Counted from the stretch's first letter, positions 33,661-45,051 are shown. The stretch is DNA of 64,000 nt from Closterium sp. Naga37s-1 (GCA_947471745.1 CANJKZ010000723.1:5621001-5685000); one strand, 5' to 3'. Translations and numbers: made by a program. The notes: generated by a model not told the origin, from the sequence alone.

Positions 33661-34860
33661 CAGCGCCCGTGTCCAACACCCAATAGTCCAGAGGGTGCAG
33701 CTCTGCTCCAACCTTGGCAGATGCGTCTCCTTGCTCCCCCTGCTCTCCAATATGGAAGAACTGGCCCGCGGTGCGCTCCTTCTTCTTTTCCGCACCGCCG
33801 TTGCTCTTCGGGTTGTTGTCGGGCGAATCGGCGACCATGCTCGCGCCGTTTTTCTGGTTCCTCCGCGCGCCGCCATCCTGGTGACGATTCTGGGGGGTCC
33901 ATCCATCGGGTTTCTTATAGCACAAAAACCAGGGGTGCCCCTCCTCACAATACCAGCAACTCCCTTTCATTTTGCCACCATCACCCGACTTGCCCCCACG
34001 TCCAGATTTCGCACCGCGACCCAACCGGTACCTCCTTGTTGGTCGTTGGAGTCGTCGTCCTTCTTTGCACCGCATCCAGCACCACCGAAGCCACGTCCTC
34101 TGCCACGTCGGCTCCCTTGCATTCCGTAGCCGCTGCTGCCGTCGTCTCCACCCCTCAGTTGACGGCGACGGAAGTTCTCCTCCAGAATCTTTGTCCGCAC
34201 CCACTCGAGTGTCCACGAGCTCTGGTTCTGCGGCAGGCTCAATCCGCTCGTGAATTGAAGCCACGATTCCGGCAGCAGCGAGAGCATCTTCGGGCACTTG
34301 GTCTGCTCCGGGTAGGTGATTCCCGCGGTCGCCAACTTCGCGTAGAGGTCGCGCAATTTGTCCAGGACAGGTTGCACCGGCTCTCCCTCGCTCACGCGCA
34401 ACGCGGACAGCTCCCTCTCCAGCATCAATGTTGCAACAACGGAGGTCGGGGCGTGCAGCTCCTTCAACACGGTCCACGCCTTCGGACCGCACTCAACCTC
34501 CGGCAGCAGGTGCATGACGTGCTGACGCTGGTTCAGCTCCAAACTCTGCGACATCAAATAGTAGCCAGCCGAGGAGCGCTCGTCCCAATCTTCCTGCAGC
34601 GCGGGGTCACTCAGTCTAGGCTCCTCCCCAATCATTAGTTTCAGCAATCCAATCTGACGGAAATATAGTTGCATTTTCCAGGCCCAATCATCATAGCCCT
34701 CACCATTGAACTTCTCGACGGTGAAATTCTTCAGCACCTCCTTGACCAGCGAGCCCTGGTTTGTTCGCGCTCCCCTTGGCGCTGAAACACCTGAATCATG
34801 GCTGCCGCTACGATCTTGGGCTGAAGATTCACCAGCTCCCGTCGAGGTGTTGCCCGCCAT
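33661..34860 (-). pseudogene. B3 gag and protease
   Basis: Minus strand; ATG at 34860 (MAGNTSTGAGESS). Gag domain: VEKFNGEGYDDWAWKMQLYF, LLPESWLQFTSGLSLPQNQ, EWVRTKILEENFRRRQLRGG, then an Arg/Gly-rich stretch. A frameshift near 34020 precedes the zinc knuckle CWYCEEGHPWFLC (CX2CX3HX4C, one residue short of the classic knuckle). Protease: LDYWVLDTGAAWMMTPRKDLLDHV. The start is supported by equal spacing from the PBS in B1 and B2. Confidence 0.87.
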
Positions 34861-34891
34861 AGCTACCTATATCGAGGATCACTATAACGCA

Positions 34892-34903
34892 GCTCTGATA
34901 CCA
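34892..34903 (-). other. Primer binding site of B3
   Basis: The minus strand reads TGGTATCAGAGC, three bases inside the LTR at 34907. Confidence 0.88.
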
Positions 34904-34906
34904 GCT

Positions 34907-36000
34907 TGTTAGTGTAAGGGCCTAATAAACTCAAGCTATTAAGACTTTATCAAACTTAAAACCTCTCCTCGGGGTCACCTCCAAGGGTCCTTGGGTGCCT
35001 GGTACAAGACCAGCCCCTATCCTCGGGTCCGAGTTTGTAGAGAGAGGGATCAAGAGGGACTTAGTCAAAACAGCAAGAGTACCTTGAACATCGCGCAGCG
35101 TATCGTGCAGACCGTCGATCGGATTAAGCTGAGAATTTCCTATATCGAAGCTCGCTCCAAGAGCTTTAAAATGAACCAAGTTGCCTCGCGAAAAGTTCTG
35201 CCATTACGAAGTTATGGCTCGGACAGCGTTTGCCTAATGTTGGAGTGCTAGCGTACTAGCGTTGACTCGGGTAGCATTCCGTCATCGCACCGCGTAGAAA
35301 CGAAATTCCAGGAAGGGAGGAATTCGCTTGAATCAAATTGACTATATCCAGGTACAAACAGAGAAAGAATAAAATAGTTATAGCTAGCAAGGACCTTGGG
35401 AATAAACCTGGGAACAACCAAGGATGATCCCAAATAATTCCAAGCAACAGAACCAACCTGGCTGGACAAAACAGCAGGTGGTAGGTTGGTAAACAACCTC
35501 TGGTTCTGTTTTTCCAACCTGGGAAAACAACAACCAGGTTCAGGTCCTAAAAACAGAACCTGTTTTGTCTTTGCCCAACCAGCCAAATGCTGGTTCCGCT
35601 GGTTTCCCCTGGCCCTGTAGCATGCAGATACAGACAAACAACATCCAACCTTCACCTAAATTGTACCCCTATAGTGCCTGCCCTGCTACACTATAGTCAA
35701 CCAAACAAGACAGCACAATTTCGAGTTGGATAGAACTGAATCTGCGCAATCAAGTAAGCCGAACCGCAAAGCTTCCATCTTGGGTTCCTTTGCGAGCTCG
35801 TCCTTTCTGCTTGTACTGTTCATAGCGCGTACAATGTTGTGCCGAAGCGCACAATGCGCGAGTACCTGCAAATGCTTCAAGCGAAAATTGCGAAAGCAAA
35901 CAAACACACGAACATTCCATTCATACCCAAATGTATTCGCACACGCATACTCGTACAAACAGACGGCAGGATGTCGTGCAATGTGAATTTTCACCCAACA
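34907..36000 (-). repeat. Central LTR of B3 (minus, 1094 bp)
   Basis: A complete LTR. Its 3' end faces the PBS as a 5' LTR should, and its 5' end is fused to CATCCAGATCAC, the interior of RT. It carries the B3 LTR subtype. Confidence 0.9.
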
Positions 36001-36891
36001 CATCCAGATCACAGGTGGTTGAAGCTGCACCAGGAGAAGTTCATCAAGGAGCTGGGGGAGAAGTATGGGATTGAGAATGAGCGCAAGGTTGCAACTCCCC
36101 TGCCAGCAGAATTCAAGCTTGTGAAGGCTGCAGAGGATGAAGGGGTTGAAGCCGAGGAGCAGCAGCAATTTCAGTCCTTGGTGGGCAGCCTCTTGTATGC
36201 AGCAGTTCACACAAGGCCCGACATCTCTTTCTCGGTTGGGCAGCTGGCTAGGGTGGTGCAGAATCCATCAGAGGAGCAGGTGGATGCAGCTGAGCGTGTC
36301 GTGAAGTATCTGAACTCTCACCCAAGCATTGGAGTTCAATACTCCGCATCTGCACAGGTGAAGCAGAAAGGGGTTGAGGTGCTGAAAGAGAAGGGGGAGA
36401 GGCTTGGAGAAGGCAAGCTCTTTCTCACTTGCTTTACCGATGCTACGTGGGCCTCTGAGAAGGAGGATTCCTCATCTGTGGGAGGATACATCTGCGTAGT
36501 TGGGGGAGGACCTGTTAGTTGGAGGTCAAAGAAGCAGACGGAGACGGCACTCTAATCTGTGGAATCAGAGTACATGGCGATGTTCCATGAAGTGAAGGAG
36601 GTGATTTGGCTGAGGAGGTTGTTAGAGGAGATTGGCCAGGAGCAGAAGGTTGCTACGCCGCTGTTCTGTGATAGCAAGGGGGCTCTTGGGATGGCCAGGA
36701 ATGCTGTGCTTCATGGGCTCAATAAGCACATGCGTATCAAGTGGCACTGGCTGCGTAAGGAGGTGAAGAGGGGGACGGTGAATCCGATCTACATCAAGAC
36801 TCACCAGCAGCCAGCAGACTTCCTCACCAAGAGGCTTGCGGATGAGCCTCATTGGCGTTGTGTGCGCATGAGTGGAATGAGCATGAACTAG
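36001..36891 (+). pseudogene. B3 RT C-terminus and RNase H
   Basis: Plus strand; it resumes exactly where the reversed RT stops (DHRWLKLHQEKFIKELGEKY). It includes SLVGSLLYAAVHTRPDISFSVGQLARVV and RNase H with FTDATWASEKEDSSSVGGYICVVGGG, VESEYMAMFHEVKEVIW, LFCDSKGALGMARNAVLHG and THQQPADFLTKRLADEPHW, ending GMSMN at 36891. One in-frame TAA at ~36553 replaces the Ser codon of the ALSSVESEY motif. The catalytic acids look intact. Confidence 0.88.
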
Positions 36892-36920
36892 CATGGAATG
36901 ATGGGGATGCAGCCGGCAGG

Positions 36921-36933
36921 CTGAGGGGGAGTG
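36921..36933 (+). other. Polypurine tract of B3
   Basis: CTGAGGGGGAGTG immediately before the LTR at 36934. Confidence 0.8.
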
Positions 36934-37995
36934 TGTTGGGTGCAAATTCACTTTGCACGACATCCTGCCGTCTGTTTGTACGAGTATGCGTGTGCGAATG
37001 CATTTGGGTGTGAATGGAATGTTCGTGTGCTTGTTTGCTTTCGCAATTTTTGCTTGAAGCATTTGCAGGTACTCGTAAATTGTGCGCTTCGGCACAACAT
37101 TGTACGCGCTATGAACAGTACAAGCAGAAAGGACGAGCTTGCAAAGGAATCTAAGATGGAAGCTTTGCGGTTCAACTTAGTCGATTGCGCAGATTCAGTT
37201 CTATCCAACTCGAAATTGTACTGTTTTGTTTGGTTGACTATAGTATAGCAGGGCAGGCACTTTAGAGGTACAATTTAGGTAAAGGTTGGATGTTGTTTGT
37301 CTGTATCTGCATGCTACAGGGCCAGGGGAAACCAGCGGAACCAGCATCTGTTTTTAGGACCTGAACCTGGTTGTTGTTTTCCCAGGTTGGAAAAACAGAA
37401 CCAGAGGTTGTTTACCAACCTACCACCTGCTGTTTTGTCCAGCCAGGCTGGTTCTGTTGCTTGGAATTATTTGGGATCATCCCTGGTTGTTCCCAGGTTT
37501 ATTCCCAAGGTCCTTGCTAGCTAGAACTATTTATTCCTTCTCTGTTTGTACCTGGATATAGTCAATTTGACTCAAGCAAATTCCTCCCTTCCTGGAATTT
37601 CGTACTACGCGGTGCGACGGCGGAATGCTACCCGAGTCAACGCTAGTACGCTAGCACTCCAACACTAGGCAAACGCTGTCCGAGCCATAACTTCGTAATG
37701 GCAGAACCTTTCGCGAGGCAACTTGGTTCATTTTAAAGCTATTGGAGCGAGCTTCGACATAGGAAATTTTCAGCTTAATCCGATCGACGGTCTGCACGAT
37801 ACGCTGCGTGACGTTCAAGGTACTCTTGCTGTTTTGACTAAGTCCCTCTTGATCCCTCTCTCTACAAACTCGGACCTGAGGATAGGGGCTGGTCTTGTAC
37901 CAGGCACCCAAGGACCCTTGGAGGTGACCCCGAGGAGAGGTCTTAAGTTTGATAAAGTCTTAATAGCTTGAGTTTATTAGGCCCTTACACCAACA
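36934..37995 (+). repeat. Right LTR of B3 (1062 bp)
   Basis: TGTTGGGTGC to CCCTTACACCAACA, with a ~30-bp gap near 37350 relative to other copies. It carries the B3 LTR subtype. Confidence 0.9.
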
Positions 37996-38060
37996 GCTTC
38001 AAGTGAAAATTGCAAAAACAAACAAACACTTGAAGACACGATTCACACACAAGTAGTACA
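37996..38060 (-). repeat. Short diverged family B LTR fragment
   Basis: gcttcaagtgaaaattgc and the following aaacaaacac resemble the 5' part of the B LTR in reverse. Similarity fades before the gypsy sequence. Confidence 0.45.
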
Positions 38061-38149
38061 CATCCTCCTCTATTTCCTGCAGTAATCCCTTCGCACATGT
38101 CCTCCTTCTCTCGTCAGGACTAGCACCCCTGAGTCTTTTACCTCCTTTA

Positions 38150-39421
38150 CGTTCCATCTCTCTGTGGCACGAACCGATTGTAGTAGTTCGCAAAGCCAAG
38201 AAAATGCTGAAGTTCCTTCACGTTATCAGGCGTTTTCCACGTACGTACGACTTCGATCTTGTTCGGGTCCACATGTACTTATTAAGCGCTCACCATGAGT
38301 CCAAGAAAATGAACTTCCATTAAGGCAAACTCGCTCTTGGATAGCTTGATGTTGAACTTCTCCCGTCGAAGTATCTCGAAGACGCGTCGTAGATGTTCAA
38401 TATGCTGCTTCATGTCCTTCGAGTAGATCAAGATCTCGTCCAGGTACACCACCACGCATTCGTCGAGTAGAGGCCTAATCATATGGTTTATTTCGGCCTG
38501 GAATGTAGTGGGTGCATTGGTGAGACCGAACGACGTGACAAGGTACTCGTAAGATCCGTATCGTATAGGAAACGCCGTCTTGTGGATGGAGTTATCTGCC
38601 ATCTGAATATGCCAATATCTTGATCTCAAATCAAGTTCGGAGAATATCGTAGCTCCTGAAGCTGGGCAAGTAGATCGTCGATCCGTGAAATTGGATACTT
38701 GTTCTTGATCGTCTGCTTGTTGAGGGCTCGGTAGTCGATGCACACGCGTAAGGTTCCGTCAGGTTTTGGTGTGGAAAACACTGGTGCACCGTATGGTGAT
38801 GTCGATGGTCGAATGAGTCCCTTGTCCAAGAGGTACTCGATCTGCTTCTTCACGTCGGTCAACTCGGTAGGGCTGAGTCGATATGGTGCTCGGAAGGTTG
38901 GTTTTGAACCAGGTTTTTCGATGATCTCATGCTGGTGGGTTCAATATGGTGGCAACTGGTCTGGAAGGTCATCAGAGAGAACGTCTTCGAACTCCTCTAG
39001 GAGGTTTTGGATTGCTGGTGGAAGCTCAAGCATCTTCTTCTCTCCTTCGTCCTTGTTAGTAACTAGTGTGACGAACCTTGTCATGGTTTGTTTCACGTCT
39101 TTCTCGAAGCGTGCGAGAGTCTCCTCCGGAATATCTCCCGTGTTGCTCCAACTTGGAAGTGGAAGCTTTTTGTCTTCATTGTAGATACTCCCCGTGCGGG
39201 TCACCCAGTTTATTTCGGGGTTGAACTTTTTCAGAAAATCTCTCCCAACAATCAAGTCTAGCCCTTTTATTTTGGTGACGGGTAGGGTCGGCTTCCAGCG
39301 AAGAGGACCCATCTGCAGGTGTAACGTTGCTTCGCCGTAGACTTGTAACTTGCTTCCATCAACCATTGTAGCTGTGAAGCTTGAAGGCGTGCACTCTTCA
39401 TTGATGCATTCGAGGGTTGCT
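38150..39421 (-). pseudogene. Gypsy protease C-terminus and reverse transcriptase
   Basis: Minus strand. Protease end: [122 protein letters not shown], then VVVYLDEILIYS, where the catalytic YLDD is YLDE. It ends with KELQHFLGFANYYNRFV. A TGA at ~38941 replaces one codon before [21 protein letters not shown], and a frameshift lies near 38650. The enzyme is inactive by motif. Confidence 0.88.
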
Positions 39422-40240
39422 TGTTATAGTGACAATAGGCTTGAATGTGCCTAAAACGAAAGATAGAGAGCACAGACGGATTTCTGCACAGCGGCTTCAA
39501 ACGTTGATAGCGTTCTGCTCACAGCTGCAAATGACTTGATTCAAATTGGATCTGGAGCGTCTTCACGTCGTCTACAATTATCAATTTAGATTGCACGATT
39601 TGATAAAGAATTGACGACACAGCTTCGGTTTGAACGAACGGTACTATGGCAGCCACTATAGTCTTAGAACACAAGATAGGAAGAGTTACGAGTTGGGAAT
39701 GACTCCCAGCTCCTACAAACCCCAAGAGCCGAGGTACAGTGATGTGGAACAGTGCCACACTGTCCCCAACCACGAAGGGTCTCGAAACTACCCTTCACTA
39801 GGGCCTACACCAAGTGAAATGTTACACTACACAAAGTAATGTAACTATCTTCAATATCTTGAGGTGTACCCTTTTGGCAAGCTTCGAAATCACTTGAGGC
39901 TTGACACCAAGGCTCGGGCTCTTCATCACAAACTCATCCTTGAGTTCGTGATGGGTCTGCTGCACACACCTGCGACAAGCCGAACGTTCGACACAGGACA
40001 AAATAGAAACCGCGCACGACAAAATAGAAACCGCGCGCGAGACACAAACGACCGCGTAACACGCGTCTAGCGATAACTCGCTATTGACTTGACACACACA
40101 CTCGACATCATGACTCAACATTCACACACAATTATAAGCATGAAATATATATTATCCCATGCCCTCATACCATTCCATACACACACACATTCACGCACAC
40201 GGACAACAAGCCGAGTGCAAACCGTAGGGTTGCACCAACA
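39422..40240 (-). repeat. 3' LTR of D1 (819 bp)
   Basis: Plus strand TGTTATAGTGACAATAGGC to GGGTTGCACCAACA; on the minus strand it starts TGTTGGTGCAACCC and ends CTATAACA. It differs from the other LTR at acaattatc/acaaatatc and cagcttcgg/cagcgttgg. Confidence 0.95.
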
Positions 40241-40251
40241 AACTCCCCATC
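40241..40251 (-). other. Polypurine tract of D1
   Basis: The minus strand reads GATGGGGAGTT directly before the 3' LTR. Confidence 0.75.
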
Positions 40252-40281
40252 GGATTGTTGGCCTTAGGATATGTTGCTCTC

Positions 40282-43200
40282 TCAGTTCAGAGCCATCCCA
40301 GCCAGCTTGCAACACTTCCAATGCTGCTGCTCCACCAGCCTCTTGGTCATCATGTCAGCCGGCTGCCCCGTGGTCTTCACGTAGCGCAACTCAACTTCAC
40401 CCGCGGTTACCATGCTCCTCGTCCAATGCCACTTCACCCTCATGTGCTTCGTGAGTCCATGCAACACAGGGTTCTTAGCAAGAGCAATGGCACCCTGGCT
40501 GTCACAGTACAGTGGGGTAGGTCCTTGCTGCTCCTCCCCCAATTCAGCCAACAAACGCCGCTGCCACACAATCTCCCGTACGGCACGGAAGAGTGCCATG
40601 TACTCGGACTCCACCGAGCTCAAAGCTTGGTCAACCTGCTTCTTGCTCTCCCAAGCAGTTGGGCCTCCACCAACACAGCATATGAAGCCTCCCACACTTG
40701 TCATGTCCTCTGGTTCTGATGCATATGAAGCATCCGAGTAGGCGGTGAGGAACAAACGCCCGGGTTCAACACCATCCGCGCCCTTTTGGCGCCTTTGTGC
40801 CGCCGCCGAGTATTGCAGCCCAACGGTCGGTGTTTGGCCAAGATACTTGGCCACCCTCATTCCAGCTGCTACCTGCTCCTCATTAGGGCATTGCACAACC
40901 CTAGCCAGCTGCCCGGTAGCAAACGCGACGTCCGGTCGGGTGTTTACCGCCGCATACATGAGGCTGCCCACCAACGAGTGAAATCGGCGCCTCTCCTCTT
41001 CACCAACGCTCTCCTCCTCTGGTCCCTTCACACACTTGAACCCAGAGGGAAAGGGTGTAGCCACATGGCCTTCACTCTGCCCAAAGTTGGCAGCCAATGC
41101 CTCCAGGTACTTTCGTTGATGCACCCGCATGCACCGCTTCTCCACATCTCGTTCGATGTGGAGCCCAAGGTAGAAGCTCACGTCACCAAGGGCCTTGCAC
41201 TTGAACTTGTCTTGAAGCTTCAGCATCACCTCCTTCACAAGGTCAGAAGAGGGTGAGAAAATGAGGATGTCATCCACATAAACCACCATGAAACTCCTCT
41301 GCTCCCCCTCGCCAAGCATGAACAAGGAGTGATCGGCCGTTGAGGGAGTGAAGCCGATCCCCTCCAACACTTCGCGCAGCTTCATGTACCATTGCCTAGG
41401 GGCCTGCTTCAGCCCATAGAGGGCCTTCTTCAGCTTCCACACTCTGCCACTACCATCATCAAACCCCTCTGGCTGCGCCATAAAAATCTCCTCCTCAAGG
41501 ATGCCATTAAGGAATGCCGTTACGATGTCCATTTGCTTTACTACCCATCCTTTGATGGCGGCTCCCGCGAATAGGGTTCGCAGCGTCGTCGGCTTCACCA
41601 CAGGGGCAAACAGCTCCTTGAAGTCCACCTTCTCCTTCTGCTGGTACCCCTTGGCTACAAGCCTAGACTTGTAGCGCTCGATCTTGCCGTCGGCATCCGA
41701 CTTGATTTTGAAGAGCCACTTGGACGTTATCGCCGTACGCCCCTCTGGTAGCTCCACCAATTCAAACGTGTCATTCTCCTCGATGCTCTTCAGCTCACTC
41801 TCCATGGCCTTCTTCCACTCCTCAGCATCACTACTCTCCAAAGCCTCCTTGAGAGTTGCTGGTTCTCCCGGCATCTCCACCGGAGAGAAGAACGCGAAGG
41901 CACACTCCTCGTAGTCACTCTCCTCGTCGTCTCCGACCATCATTGCCGCTCCGGCCAGGGCTGTCTTGCCCTGCTTTCCCGGCGCATCATAGGTCAGCCT
42001 ATTAGGGGGTTGAACTCTCCTCTTCCCCCTTCCTTCCTCCTCAGCTGCAGGGACTTGAAGGCCTTGGCGTTGCTGCGGTGTGGCTCGAATCCGTGGAGCA
42101 CTCGTAGTACGGGAAGGGAGTGACGGTGCACGCTCGCTCACTTGCTGCACCTCCTCCTCTTCTTCCTCTGCATCATTGGCCTCCTCTCCCCCATTCACAA
42201 GGGAGGATTGCCTTGTGGTTGTGCTGCCGCTGCTCAGCTCCAAAGGCAGCTCCACATGCTCCAAACCGGAACTCTTCACCTCCCCAAACCGCACGCCTAT
42301 CTTCGCCTCATTCTCCGCCTTCCAATCCTTGTACATGAAGTTCTCCATGAACTTGCAGTCCCTGCTCACCAAGAACTTCTTGGTGAATGGGTCCCAAAGA
42401 AGCCATCCCTTGCTGTTTTGAGCCATGCCCAAGTGCACGGCCCACACCGCCTTGGCACCAAGCTTGTTGTGCCGAAGATGCTTAGGCACGAGCGCCATGC
42501 ACATGCACCCGAACACCCGAAGCATATCCACCTTTGGCTTCCTTCCTAGCCACTCCACATAGGGCACCCATTTGTCTGCTCCCACATGAGTCAAGGCTCT
42601 GTTCTTGGCCACACACGCGCTCCGCACCGCATCAGGCCAGAAATAGTCGGGTAGCCCGGCTTCAATGAGCAACCCGCGTGCCGCCTCCGTGATTGTGCGG
42701 TTCGCTCGCTCGGCGATGCCGTTCATTGCAGGGGAGTATGGCATGGTGAGGGAGTGCCGAATACCATTCTTCTTCAGACACAACCCAAACTCCTTGCTCA
42801 GGAACTCTCCCCCTCGATCGGTGCGGATTGACTTGACTAGACGGTCTTGTTGCCGCTCCACCATCGGGAACCAATCCGTCTTCAACGTTTCAGCCACGTC
42901 GCTCTTCTTGGCCAGCACGTACACCCAAGTCATGCGGGTGTAGACGTCGACAATGGTGAGAAAATACTCAGCTCCAGCAGCTCCAAGCTTCAGGGGGCCC
43001 ACCACGTCCATCACCACCTCATCAAGCGGTGCCTTTGCCGTTGCCTCCGAACTAGGGAACGGAAACCGGGTGAACTTGGCTTGAATGCACGTCGGGCAGC
43101 CAAGCACCTCATCGGGCTCCCCCTTCACACGTATGCCAGCAACCATCTCATTCTTCACTAGCTGCTGCAAGATGGGCAGGGCCACATGCCCCATGCGCCG

Positions 43201-45051
43201 ATGCAAGGTGAGCCAATCACACTCCCCCGTAGCCGAAGTTGGATTGGAGAATGCCGCGCTCGCAATAGCGCCCCACATACTCTCTCCGTAGTCCTCCTCC
43301 GCTGCTGCCTCTGGGTTCTCCTCACCCTTTTGCTGCTCCTTGGTTGCTGCACCACTCTCCTTAGGTTCACTGAACTTGCTGGTCCCTCCAGGTTTGCTCT
43401 TCTTGAGCTCATTCTCCTTAGCGCGACCGTTCGCGCCATCGTCGCTACCGACCGCTCCATCCTTGGTGCTGATGCTTGCTGCCACTTGCCTCTCCTTAAG
43501 CATAGGGACCACTGGGATCTGCCACATCTCGTTGTAGACATCCCTGTCCTCATGAAGGTCCCAAAGAATTCGATCGCCAAGCCTTGCGGTGTAGGTCTTG
43601 GCTCCCTTCGAGTTCGTGTCCATGCCGGCCTTTGCCAACCGCCGCACGGAAATCAGGTTTGCAGCAAGGCTGGGCACCCAAAGCACGTTCTTGAGGCCCA
43701 CCATCTTCCCATCAGCACCCTTGAACATGGCCTTGCCCATGCCTTTCACCTCTGCTCGCTGCCCCAAAGCCGATGTGACATGCTTCACCGGTGACGGCTC
43801 GAGTTCGGTGAGCAAGTCCGGGCGAGGTGTCATGCTATAGGTAGCGCCACTATCAATCACCCAATAGTCCAGGGGGTGTAGGGTCACCTTCCCCACAGCT
43901 GCTGGCTCCTCAAAGCCTTCATCCTTCTCTGGACCAGCCGGTACTTGCGTCGACACGAAGTAGAATAGACCCGGGTATCGATCGTCGCTCGGGTCCTTGT
44001 CGTTGTCTCCGCTCTTCATGTTTGCAGCTCCGCCACCGCGACCGCCACGGCCTCCACGGCCTCGTCCTCTCCCTCCTCCTGCTCCTCTACCCTCTTGGCC
44101 TTGAGCAGGGGTCCAACCATCAGGGAGTTTGTAGCAGTCGCGCCACATGTGTCCGCTCTTGTGGCAATAGTGACACTCGCCGTCGAATCGGCCGCGACCG
44201 CGTCCGTAGCTCTTGTCGTCGCTGCCGTAACCGCCACTCCTGCGGCCTCCGCCGAAGTTGCTGCCACCAAACCTTCCTCCCCCTCGTCCTCTGCCTCTTC
44301 CTCGACCATATCCACGGCCGATGCTCGCTGCCCCAGCGCCATCCGCACTCGCCAACTCACGGCGGCGGAAATCCTCTTGAAGGATAGCTCGCTTCACGTC
44401 TTCAAGCGAGAGGCGGGGCAAGTCGCGATTAAGGTTGATGATGAGCGAGGACCATGACTCTGGGAGTAAGGCCAGCAACTTGGTCTTCTTTTGGAGCTCA
44501 CTGTAGTTCAAATCAGCTCCCTCAAGCCGCGTCAACAAGTCGAAGAATTTCTGCACCCCTTCTTCAACCGCTTCGTCTTCTTCAATTCGTAGTGCCGCCA
44601 TTTGCCGTTCCAACACCACCGCTACCGCCGCTGTTGCAGGAGCATGTTCACCCTTGAGAGCAGCCCATGCCTTTGGTCCTTTCTCTGGTTCACGCTGGAA
44701 TGGCTTGATGTGACGGATCTGACTGCTCCCCAACGCTTGCCCAAGTAAGAGATAGCCTTGTGCGCTCTTCCGCACCCACGGGCTCTTCTCCGGGTCGTTC
44801 TCGGGGCGCTTCTCCGTTCCTTCCATCACCTCCAGCAGGTCATAGTGGTCAAAGATGTTCTCCATCTTGAAGGACCATTCAGCAAAGTTGTCACCGTTGA
44901 ACTTGTCAAGCCCAAACACCCTAGGCTCATCCCTAGGTGGGCCAAGACTTGGTTGCATGGGCACCATGGCTGAATCACGGGGTTGGCCTTGAGCTTGAGC
45001 TTCTCCACTGCCACCAGCACCTCTGCCACCCCTTTCCTCAGGTCCAGACAT
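40282..45051 (-). CDS. D1 gag-pol polyprotein, intact (copia)
   Basis: 1589 codons from ATG 45051 (MSGPEERGG). The open frame extends 11 codons further, but that stretch is the primer binding site and begins GTG, so the inner ATG is preferred. Gag domain ~45-235 (FNGDNFAEWSFKMENIF); Arg/Gly-rich 245-290; zinc knuckle CHYCHKSGHMWRDC 293-306; protease DSGA 400-403; pre-integrase HRRMGH...CPTC ~617-655; integrase DDE at D682, D745, E781 (35 residues between the last two, the canonical spacing) followed by LGRKPKVDMLRVFGC; acidic linker ~930-1060; RT with QMDIVTAFLNG (D1175) and VVYVDD 1258-1261; RNase H acids D1440, E1481, D1517, D1566; stop after GMALN. All catalytic residues are present. The protein makes the particle, copies the RNA and inserts the cDNA. 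It is related to families B and E. Confidence 0.95.
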   Translation of the reverse strand: MSGPEERGGRGAGGSGEAQAQGQPRDSAMVPMQPSLGPPRDEPRVFGLDKFNGDNFAEWSFKMENIFDHYDLLEVMEGTEKRPENDPEKSPWVRKSAQGYLLLGQALGSSQIRHIKPFQREPEKGPKAWAALKGEHAPATAAVAVVLERQMAALRIEEDEAVEEGVQKFFDLLTRLEGADLNYSELQKKTKLLALLPESWSSLIINLNRDLPRLSLEDVKRAILQEDFRRRELASADGAGAASIGRGYGRGRGRGRGGGRFGGSNFGGGRRSGGYGSDDKSYGRGRGRFDGECHYCHKSGHMWRDCYKLPDGWTPAQGQEGRGAGGGRGRGRGGRGGRGGGAANMKSGDNDKDPSDDRYPGLFYFVSTQVPAGPEKDEGFEEPAAVGKVTLHPLDYWVIDSGATYSMTPRPDLLTELEPSPVKHVTSALGQRAEVKGMGKAMFKGADGKMVGLKNVLWVPSLAANLISVRRLAKAGMDTNSKGAKTYTARLGDRILWDLHEDRDVYNEMWQIPVVPMLKERQVAASISTKDGAVGSDDGANGRAKENELKKSKPGGTSKFSEPKESGAATKEQQKGEENPEAAAEEDYGESMWGAIASAAFSNPTSATGECDWLTLHRRMGHVALPILQQLVKNEMVAGIRVKGEPDEVLGCPTCIQAKFTRFPFPSSEATAKAPLDEVVMDVVGPLKLGAAGAEYFLTIVDVYTRMTWVYVLAKKSDVAETLKTDWFPMVERQQDRLVKSIRTDRGGEFLSKEFGLCLKKNGIRHSLTMPYSPAMNGIAERANRTITEAARGLLIEAGLPDYFWPDAVRSACVAKNRALTHVGADKWVPYVEWLGRKPKVDMLRVFGCMCMALVPKHLRHNKLGAKAVWAVHLGMAQNSKGWLLWDPFTKKFLVSRDCKFMENFMYKDWKAENEAKIGVRFGEVKSSGLEHVELPLELSSGSTTTRQSSLVNGGEEANDAEEEEEEVQQVSERAPSLPSRTTSAPRIRATPQQRQGLQVPAAEEEGRGKRRVQPPNRLTYDAPGKQGKTALAGAAMMVGDDEESDYEECAFAFFSPVEMPGEPATLKEALESSDAEEWKKAMESELKSIEENDTFELVELPEGRTAITSKWLFKIKSDADGKIERYKSRLVAKGYQQKEKVDFKELFAPVVKPTTLRTLFAGAAIKGWVVKQMDIVTAFLNGILEEEIFMAQPEGFDDGSGRVWKLKKALYGLKQAPRQWYMKLREVLEGIGFTPSTADHSLFMLGEGEQRSFMVVYVDDILIFSPSSDLVKEVMLKLQDKFKCKALGDVSFYLGLHIERDVEKRCMRVHQRKYLEALAANFGQSEGHVATPFPSGFKCVKGPEEESVGEEERRRFHSLVGSLMYAAVNTRPDVAFATGQLARVVQCPNEEQVAAGMRVAKYLGQTPTVGLQYSAAAQRRQKGADGVEPGRLFLTAYSDASYASEPEDMTSVGGFICCVGGGPTAWESKKQVDQALSSVESEYMALFRAVREIVWQRRLLAELGEEQQGPTPLYCDSQGAIALAKNPVLHGLTKHMRVKWHWTRSMVTAGEVELRYVKTTGQPADMMTKRLVEQQHWKCCKLAGMALN

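Larger units (their letters stand above)
30316..37995. mobile_element. Compound copia element B3 with inverted 5' half
   Basis: Order on plus: LTR(+) 30316-31175; gag through RT reversed, 31176-34903; LTR(-) 34907-36000; rest of RT and RNase H (+) 36001-36891; PPT; LTR(+) 36934-37995. The RT break falls in GTGGAGAGGGATCCAGATC. The left piece ends GATCC and the right piece begins CATCC, a 5-bp duplication with one mismatch at the LTR junctions. All three LTRs share a subtype (GCTGTTTTGAC, CTTGATCCCTC) not seen in the other B LTRs here. Confidence 0.85.

Noticed and set aside
39630-40121. Two small open frames present identically at 45294-45785
   Set aside because: They lie within the D1 LTRs, so identity reflects LTR duplication and not coding conservation.
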